Assembly (NCBI GenBank): GCA_023387715.1
Contig: JAEWHQ010000139.1
Span: 1-11,553, forward strand
Reading direction: 5' to 3'
Length of the DNA stretch: 11,553 nucleotides
From: Pseudomonadota bacterium
GTDB taxonomy: Bacteria > Pseudomonadota > Alphaproteobacteria > Rhizobiales > Rhizobiaceae
In this document: positions 6,826-11,553 of the stretch, piece after piece
Numbering within the stretch: position 1 is the first letter of the stretch
Layout of the letters: every line of letters begins with the position of its first letter
Made by a program: the position numbers and the translations under genes
Notes under the pieces: model-generated
The model's database searches: none
What the model was told of the DNA's origin: nothing
What the model saw: only the letters and a program-made list of their open reading frames with translations

Positions 6826-8079
6826 TCAGCCGTAGCGGGAAATGCCGATATCACTCATGTCGATTTCCGGTTTAACGCCGGAGATCATGTCGGCCAAAGC
6901 GCGGCCGGAACCTGCGCCCATTGTCCAGCCCAGTGTACCATGACCGGAGTTGATATAGACATTGTCATAACGTGTGGCGCCGATGATCGGGGTTGAATCC
7001 GGTGTCATCGGGCGAAGGCCTGACCAATAGGTGGCTGCCTGCACATCGCCGCCGCCCGGAAAGAGGTCGGTGACGGATAATTCCAGGGTTGCACGACGAT
7101 TGGCTGGCAGGTCTTTGCTGAAGCCGGACAATTCTGCCATGCCGCCAACGCGGATGCGGTCGCCAAGGCGGGTGATCGCGATTTTGTAGCTTTCATCCAG
7201 AATGGTCGAAACCGGTGCATTGTCTTCATTGATAATCGGTAGGGTCAGCGAATAGCCTTTGACCGGATAGATCGGCGCATTGAGACCGAGGCTTTTAACC
7301 ATCGCACGAGTATAGCTGCCCAGTGCTACGACAAAACGGTCGCTGGTGATGTTGCCCTGATCGGTTTCAACGGCAGTGACGCGGTCGCCGGATTTCAGGA
7401 AGGATTTGATGTTGACGCCATATTGGAATTTGACGCCCAGACCTTCGCAGATTTTAGCCAGTGCATTGGTGAATTTGAAGCAGTCACCGGTTTCGTCATT
7501 TGGCAAACGCAAACCGCCGACATATTTTTCTTTAACGCGTGCCAGACTTGGCTCAGCCTGTGCACAGCCTTCGCGGTCAAGCACTTCAAACGGTACGCCG
7601 TCTTTGCGAAGAACTTCCACATCTTTGCCGATGGCATCAAGCTGGGACTGTTCACGGAAAAGCTGCAATGTGCCCTGTGTGCGGTGATCATATTCAATGC
7701 CGGTATCAGCGCGCAGCTGAATGAGGCAGTCACGGCTATATTCAGCAATGCGTACCATACGGGTTTTGTTAACCGCATAACGGCCGCCTGTGCAGTTGGC
7801 GAGCATCGACAACAGCCATGTGTACTGGAACGGATCAGCTGTCGGGCGGATGATCAATGGCGCATGTTTCATAAACAGCCATTTGGCAGCTTTGAACGGA
7901 ATGCCCGGTGCAGCCCACGGGGATGCATAGCCCGGTGAAATCTGACCGGCATTGGCAAAACTGGTTTCCAGTGCTGGACCGGTTTCGCGGTCAATCACGG
8001 TCACTTCATGACCGGCTTTAGCAAGATAATAGGCGGTGGAAACACCAACAACGCCGCTGCCTAAAATAGTAACTTTCAT
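6826..8079 (-). CDS. dadA: D-amino acid dehydrogenase
   Basis: An FAD enzyme that oxidises D-amino acids, chiefly D-alanine, to the 2-oxo acid and ammonia and passes electrons to the respiratory chain at the inner membrane (EC 1.4.5.1/1.4.99.-). It has 417 residues, close to the roughly 430 of E. coli DadA. The N-terminus is the dinucleotide-binding fold with G7-S-G9-V-V-G12 and the acidic D30 at the end of the second strand. [22 protein letters not shown] follows directly and is characteristic of DadA. The C-terminal part has [17 protein letters not shown] and [20 protein letters not shown]. The ribosome binding site AAGGGG (8087-8092) supports the start. It lies 56 bases downstream of alr on the same strand with no terminator between, so the two are very likely cotranscribed. 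The product pyruvate links it to the neighbouring transaminase and lactate dehydrogenase. Confidence 0.95.
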   Translation of the reverse strand: MKVTILGSGVVGVSTAYYLAKAGHEVTVIDRETGPALETSFANAGQISPGYASPWAAPGIPFKAAKWLFMKHAPLIIRPTADPFQYTWLLSMLANCTGGRYAVNKTRMVRIAEYSRDCLIQLRADTGIEYDHRTQGTLQLFREQSQLDAIGKDVEVLRKDGVPFEVLDREGCAQAEPSLARVKEKYVGGLRLPNDETGDCFKFTNALAKICEGLGVKFQYGVNIKSFLKSGDRVTAVETDQGNITSDRFVVALGSYTRAMVKSLGLNAPIYPVKGYSLTLPIINEDNAPVSTILDESYKIAITRLGDRIRVGGMAELSGFSKDLPANRRATLELSVTDLFPGGGDVQAATYWSGLRPMTPDSTPIIGATRYDNVYINSGHGTLGWTMGAGSGRALADMISGVKPEIDMSDIGISRYG

Positions 8080-8135
8080 GGGATGACCCCTTTATTGCTT
8101 ATAATTTTAATTGTTTAAATGCGGTTATCGGGCGC

Positions 8136-9263
8136 TTAATCGACATATATGCGTTGATAGCGGTGCCCCAGTGCTGTCAGAATTTCATAAGGGATAGTAT
8201 CACAATCACGCGCGACATCTTGCAATGATTGATGCGGGCCGATCAGCTCGACCAGACTGCCGAGTGCGAGCGTGCCTTCGGGCAGATCGGTTACATCAAG
8301 AGTGATGCTGTCCATCGACACACGGCCAACGATTGGCAGTCGTGTGTCACCATAAAAGGCTGAACCTTTATTGCTTAAACTACGGAACCAGCCATCGGCA
8401 TAACCAACGGCAATGGTGGCAATGCGCATTGGTTTTGGTGTCACATAGGTGCAGCCATAGCCGACCGGTGTGCCTTGAGGCACATTGCGCACCTGAATGA
8501 CGCGGGCTGAAAGTTCTGCGACCGGCAAAATCGGATGGTTTGGCAGGTCAGGGCCAACACCATATAAAACCACACCCGGACGTGCCAGATTATAGTGAAA
8601 GCTTTTATCCTGAAAGCAGCCGCCGGAATTGGCGAAAGCCACCGGCATTTTTGGCAGGCGTGCAATGGCTGCCTGCATGGCTTCAAGCTGCTTAGTGTTA
8701 AAAGCATTATTAAATTCGTCACCGACAGCCAGATGGCTGATGATGAACTTGATGTCGAGGTGAGCCAGCAGATCAAGATGATCGGCTAAATGGTCAAGCT
8801 CTTCATGCGAGAGCCCCAGACGCGCCATGCCGGTATCAACCTGCAACAAAGCAGGCAATGTGACGCCGCGTTTGATGGCAAGCTTTTGCCAGTTGGCTAG
8901 CTGTTCCAGTGAATTGAGCACCGGAATAATTTGCGCATCGGCGCAAGTTTCTTCGGTCTGTGGCTGCAAACCATTGAGTACATAAAGTGTGGCATCATCG
9001 CCTAGCAATGGGCGTAGCTTAAGGGCTTCGCCCAAATGCGCCACGAAAAAGTCGCGGCAGCCGGCCTGATAAAAGGCAGGTGCGACTTTATCGGCACCCA
9101 AGCCATAGGAATCGGCTTTCACCACAGCAGCAGCGCGTGTTGGGGCAATTTGCTTGGCAACGGCCCGATAATTATGGCGCAATGCCTTCAGGCTGATTGT
9201 CAGGATGCCGCCTGCAGCCAGATCATGTTCAGTAGTGGTAAGCTGCATTTTAGAAAGTGACAT
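8136..9263 (-). CDS. alr: Alanine racemase, probably catabolic
   Basis: A PLP enzyme that interconverts L- and D-alanine (EC 5.1.1.1). It has 375 residues, the usual length. The lysine that binds PLP is K49 in AAVVKADSYGLG. R228 lies in HYNLARPGVVLYG, the second catalytic base is Y269 in VGYGCTY, and GYADG (287-291) and M317 in GRVSMDS are the other active-site positions expected for the family. The first 20 residues form a short extra N-terminal stretch. ATG 9263 is accepted because AGGG lies 9 bases upstream, although M6 is possible. As first gene of an alr-dadA unit divergent from an Lrp-type regulator, it corresponds to the catabolic racemase DadX of other bacteria: it would convert L-alanine to D-alanine for DadA. 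Whether it is also the only racemase for cell-wall D-alanine cannot be told from this window. Confidence 0.95.
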   Translation of the reverse strand: MSLSKMQLTTTEHDLAAGGILTISLKALRHNYRAVAKQIAPTRAAAVVKADSYGLGADKVAPAFYQAGCRDFFVAHLGEALKLRPLLGDDATLYVLNGLQPQTEETCADAQIIPVLNSLEQLANWQKLAIKRGVTLPALLQVDTGMARLGLSHEELDHLADHLDLLAHLDIKFIISHLAVGDEFNNAFNTKQLEAMQAAIARLPKMPVAFANSGGCFQDKSFHYNLARPGVVLYGVGPDLPNHPILPVAELSARVIQVRNVPQGTPVGYGCTYVTPKPMRIATIAVGYADGWFRSLSNKGSAFYGDTRLPIVGRVSMDSITLDVTDLPEGTLALGSLVELIGPHQSLQDVARDCDTIPYEILTALGHRYQRIYVD

Positions 9264-9316
9264 CGATCATGACCCTGACAGAACAGCAGTAAATTTTACT
9301 TATCACATTATGCTAG

Positions 9317-9355
9317 TCGAAGATCGTTCGAATATCTTTGCTATCTTTCGAATAT
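9317..9355. promoter_or_regulatory. Phased repeats: candidate Lrp-type operator for alr-dadA
   Basis: The 148-bp gap between alr and the Lrp-type gene holds TTCGAATAT twice, at 9327-9335 and 9347-9355, exactly 20 bases apart. A related TCGAAGAT is at 9317-9324, and TATCTTT occurs twice 10 bases apart (9333-9339 and 9343-9349). Such helically phased AT-rich repeats are how Lrp-family octamers commonly bind. A possible minus-strand -10 box, CATAAT (9307-9312), lies directly beside the repeats without a good -35, as expected for an activated promoter. Confidence 0.5.
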
Positions 9356-9411
9356 TATGCGATTTATAGTTCAAATTCAGGTGTTTTTCATCTTTTATTG
9401 GAAGATTATAC

Positions 9412-9882
9412 ATGCCGTCTCTGGATAGTATCGACCGCAATATCATCCGCAGCCTGCGCCGTGACGGGCGGATGACCAATAGTCAGCTGGCGGCTGAGGT
9501 GGGATTGTCGCAATCGGCTTGTTTGCGCCGCGTACAGATATTGGAGCAATCGGGCGTCATTCGCGGCTATACGGCGATTGTCGGTTCCACTGATGGTGAT
9601 GAGCGTCTGGTGGCGATTGTGCGGATTACGCTTGACCGGCAAACGGAGGAATATCTCAACCGTTTTGAAGAAGCGGTGCGCCGACATCCTGAAATTCAGG
9701 AATGTTATCTGATGACGGGGGATGCTGATTATATTTTGCGGGCGGAGGCAGAAAATGCCGCCGCCTATGAAATCATCCACAAGGAAATCTTGTCACGATT
9801 ACCGGGTGTGGCGCGTATTCATTCAAGCTTTTCAATCCGCACGGTCTTGCTGTCGAAAGCGCCGAGCCAGCAGCGGACGTGA
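9412..9882 (+). CDS. Lrp/AsnC-family regulator, probable DadR
   Basis: A 156-residue regulator with the standard Lrp layout: an N-terminal winged helix-turn-helix (about residues 5-55, LDSIDRNIIRSLRRDGRMTNSQLAAEVGLSQSACLRR) and a C-terminal RAM ligand-binding domain (about 65-145) with the MTGDADYILRAEA signature. GGAAG (9400-9404) lies 7 bases before the ATG. It is divergent from alr-dadA. In Pseudomonas, DadR, an Lrp-type protein encoded beside dadAX, activates those genes in response to alanine. The same role is inferred here from position and family, not shown. Its stop codon lies only 11 bases from the end of the convergent lldD, and it has no evident terminator of its own on the plus strand. 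Confidence 0.92.
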   Translation: MPSLDSIDRNIIRSLRRDGRMTNSQLAAEVGLSQSACLRRVQILEQSGVIRGYTAIVGSTDGDERLVAIVRITLDRQTEEYLNRFEEAVRRHPEIQECYLMTGDADYILRAEAENAAAYEIIHKEILSRLPGVARIHSSFSIRTVLLSKAPSQQRT

Positions 9883-9886
9883 AGAA

Positions 9887-9908
9887 AACCCGTTCACTCC
9901 CACGGGTT
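9887..9908 (-). terminator. Possible lldD terminator overlapping its stop codon
   Basis: A 7-bp stem (AACCCGT 9887-9893, ACGGGTT 9902-9908) with an 8-base loop is followed on the minus strand by ttttcttc. The lldD stop codon (9894-9896) is in the loop, so one stem arm lies within the coding end. The stem is short, so efficiency is uncertain. Confidence 0.4.
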
Positions 9909-11042
9909 AACCTGCAAAATTGAACGGTCGATGGTTTCAATATCGCGCTTGCCGCAAAGTGCCATGCTGATATCCAGCTCATTGCGGATAATCTCAAGCG
10001 CTAGTGTGACACCTTCTTTGCCCATGGCACCAAGGCCATACAGAAATGGACGACCGATAAAAGTGCTGCGGGCACCAAGGGCGCGTGCTTTCAACACGTC
10101 CTGACCGGAGCGAATACCGCCATCCATGTGAATTTCAATTTGGTGGCCAACGGCATCAACAATTTTCGGCAGCATGGAAATGGATGAGCAGGCGCCATCC
10201 AATTGTCTGCCGCCGTGATTGGAAACAACAATCGCATCGGCACCGGTTTTAGCGGCCATACGGGCATCTTCCACATCCAAAATGCCTTTGAGGATGAGTT
10301 TCCCGCCCCATTGCTCTTTGATCCATTCCACATCACTCCAATTGAGCTGAGGGTCAAACTGTTCAGCTGTCCAGACTGCAAGCGATGAGAGATCGGTGAC
10401 GTTTTTGGCATGTCCGGCAATATTGCGGAAGGTGCGGCGCTTAGTACCGAGCATTTTAACACACCAGCCGGGGCGCGTTGCCATTTGCCAGATGTGGTGC
10501 GGGGTAAATTTCGGCGGGGTGGAAAGGCCGTTACGCAAATCTTTGTGGCGCTGGCCTAAAATCTGCAAATCAAGCGTTAGTACAAGCGCTGAGCATTTTG
10601 CTGCTTTAGCACGCTCAATCAGACTTTTAACAAAGTCGCGGTCGCGCATTACATAAAGCTGAAACCAAAATGGCTTGGTGGTAACCGATGCCACGTCCTC
10701 AATCGAACAAACGCTCATGGTGGAAAGCGTAAACGGCACACCAAAAGCTTCTGCTGCCTGAGCTGCCAGCATTTCGCCATCGGCATGTTGCATGCCGGTG
10801 AGGCCGGTTGGTGCAAGTGCCACCGGCATTGCCACCTTTTCACCAATCATGGTGGTTTCAAGGGAGCGGTTGGTCATATCGACAAGCACGCGCTGGCGCA
10901 GTTTTATCTTTTTGAAGTCGTCTTCATTGGCTTGATAGGTTGATTGGGTAAAAGCGCCGGAATCCGCATAATCAAAAAACATTTTCGGAACCCGCCGGCG
11001 GGCAAGTTCTTTCAGATCAGCGATTTCCAGTATTTGCCCCAT
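9894..11042 (-). CDS. lldD: FMN-dependent L-lactate dehydrogenase
   Basis: A 382-residue member of the FMN alpha-hydroxy acid dehydrogenase family. It would oxidise L-lactate to pyruvate and pass electrons to the respiratory chain (EC 1.1.2.3/1.1.5.-). Visible active-site features are Y25 in FFDYADSGA, Y130 in WFQLY, D158, K252 in LILKGI, the catalytic base H276 with R279 in VVSNHGGRQLDG, and DGGIR (307-311) plus GR (330-331) for FMN phosphate. Read from ATG 11042 it has AAGGGG 8 bases upstream and the family-typical N-terminus MGQILEIADLKELARRR. An upstream in-frame ATG at 11123 would add 27 residues with no family similarity and is rejected. Substrate specificity within this family (lactate, glycolate, mandelate) is not certain from motifs, but the close LldD-like sequence favours lactate. 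It is convergent with the Lrp-type gene and divergent from the YdeP-type gene. Confidence 0.9.
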   Translation of the reverse strand: MGQILEIADLKELARRRVPKMFFDYADSGAFTQSTYQANEDDFKKIKLRQRVLVDMTNRSLETTMIGEKVAMPVALAPTGLTGMQHADGEMLAAQAAEAFGVPFTLSTMSVCSIEDVASVTTKPFWFQLYVMRDRDFVKSLIERAKAAKCSALVLTLDLQILGQRHKDLRNGLSTPPKFTPHHIWQMATRPGWCVKMLGTKRRTFRNIAGHAKNVTDLSSLAVWTAEQFDPQLNWSDVEWIKEQWGGKLILKGILDVEDARMAAKTGADAIVVSNHGGRQLDGACSSISMLPKIVDAVGHQIEIHMDGGIRSGQDVLKARALGARSTFIGRPFLYGLGAMGKEGVTLALEIIRNELDISMALCGKRDIETIDRSILQVNPWE

Positions 11043-11179
11043 AGTATCCACCCCTTTTTCTAAAATAGTCTTTAGAGAAACATGGATAGCATTAATTGCC
11101 AATATGGATAAACTACTATTCAATGAAGATAATTACTGGCAGAATAATAGCCGGACGGGACGTATAAAGAGGGAAGAGC

Positions 11180-11553
11180 ATGAGCAAGTGCAACGGCAAA
11201 ACCGACTTTATCGGCAAGGCTTCCAAAGCCGCTGGCGGATGGGGTGCGCTTAAAAGCTCAGGCAAGCAAATTTTGCAAAGCGGTGCTGCTCTTACCAATG
11301 TCCGTACCATGCTGAAAGCCAATCAGCCCAATGGCTTTGACTGTCCGGGCTGTGCCTGGGGCGATCCGGAACATGGCTCTTCTTTTGAATTTTGCGAAAA
11401 TGGCGTGAAGGCTGTTGCGTGGGAAGCCACGGGACGGCGCACCACACCAAAGTTTTTTGCAACCCATACGGTCAGCGAATTGCAGGGCTGGACGGATTAT
11501 GATCTGGAGCATACCGGTCGCTTGACGCATCCCATGCGCTATAATGCACAGAC
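11180..11553 (+). CDS. FdhF/YdeP-family molybdopterin oxidoreductase, N-terminal part
   Basis: The first 124 residues of a protein cut by the window edge. The start ATG has GAGG (11169-11172) 7 bases upstream. The sequence AAGGWGALKSS, then QPNGFDCPGCAWGDPEHGSSFEFCENGVKAVAWEAT, matches the beginning of E. coli YdeP and related formate-dehydrogenase-like alpha subunits (whole proteins about 750-770 residues). Cysteines C55, C58 and C72 (CPGC then FCENG) are the conserved ones in this region and may hold an iron-sulfur centre. The family is expected to bind bis-MGD molybdenum cofactor, but the real substrate of most members is unknown. E. coli YdeP has been linked to acid resistance. No Tat signal is seen, so it should be cytoplasmic. 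The 137-bp gap before it holds the divergent promoters, which I could not place with confidence. Confidence 0.88.
   Translation, partial: MSKCNGKTDFIGKASKAAGGWGALKSSGKQILQSGAALTNVRTMLKANQPNGFDCPGCAWGDPEHGSSFEFCENGVKAVAWEATGRRTTPKFFATHTVSELQGWTDYDLEHTGRLTHPMRYNAQ

Noticed and set aside
7423..7938. A 171-codon plus-strand frame within dadA.
   Set aside because: It is antisense to a well-supported gene and its Cys/Phe-rich protein resembles no family.
11043..11123. N-terminal extension of lldD from ATG 11123.
   Set aside because: The added 27 residues do not fit the family, while ATG 11042 has a good ribosome binding site and a typical N-terminus.
1..11553. Mobile elements, CRISPR arrays, defence genes, tRNA or rRNA.
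   Set aside because: None of their signatures was seen. Gene content and the regular terminators look like stable chromosomal metabolism.

Overview
The window looks like ordinary chromosome of an alphaproteobacterium in the Brucella/Ochrobactrum/Pseudochrobactrum group. The main reason is that the serine hydrolase at 3043-4623 reads, from memory, as a close relative of the D-aminopeptidase (DAP) of Ochrobactrum anthropi, and the lactate dehydrogenase at the right end has the alphaproteobacterial LldD form. Base composition looks moderate, roughly half G+C by eye and not computed, which fits Pseudochrobactrum-like relatives better than Brucella itself. This placement is recognition from memory, not a database search. 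I see no transposase, integrase, phage gene, CRISPR array, tRNA or rRNA.

Layout, left to right. (1) 68-886 (-): a MetQ/NlpA-type methionine-binding protein, alone without its ABC partners, followed by a terminator and preceded by a leader that can pair with its ribosome binding site. (2) 1154-2839 (-): a thiamine-diphosphate enzyme of the acetolactate synthase family with its own terminator. (3) 3043-4623 (+): D-aminopeptidase, divergent from the TPP enzyme. (4) 4724-6052 (-): a class III omega-amino acid:pyruvate aminotransferase, convergent with dap over a perfect palindromic terminator. (5) 6206-6754 (+): an XRE-cupin regulator divergent from the aminotransferase. (6) 9263 down to 6826 (-): an alr-dadA pair (alanine racemase, D-amino acid dehydrogenase), divergent from (7) 9412-9882 (+), an Lrp/AsnC regulator. 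This is the dadRAX logic known from Pseudomonas, with the two enzyme genes in the opposite order. (8) 9894-11042 (-): FMN-dependent L-lactate dehydrogenase. (9) 11180 to the right edge (+): the start of an FdhF/YdeP-type molybdopterin oxidoreductase, cut by the window.

How it may fit together (inference): D-aminopeptidase releases N-terminal D-alanine from peptides, Alr interconverts D- and L-alanine, and DadA oxidises D-alanine to pyruvate. LldD makes pyruvate from L-lactate, the aminotransferase uses pyruvate as amino acceptor and returns L-alanine, and acetolactate synthase relatives use pyruvate. The region therefore reads as a locus of separate transcription units converging on alanine and pyruvate, with two local regulators. 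All the families are known. What may be new is the grouping, which suggests a physiological role for the D-aminopeptidase, and the candidate regulatory sites in the divergent gaps.
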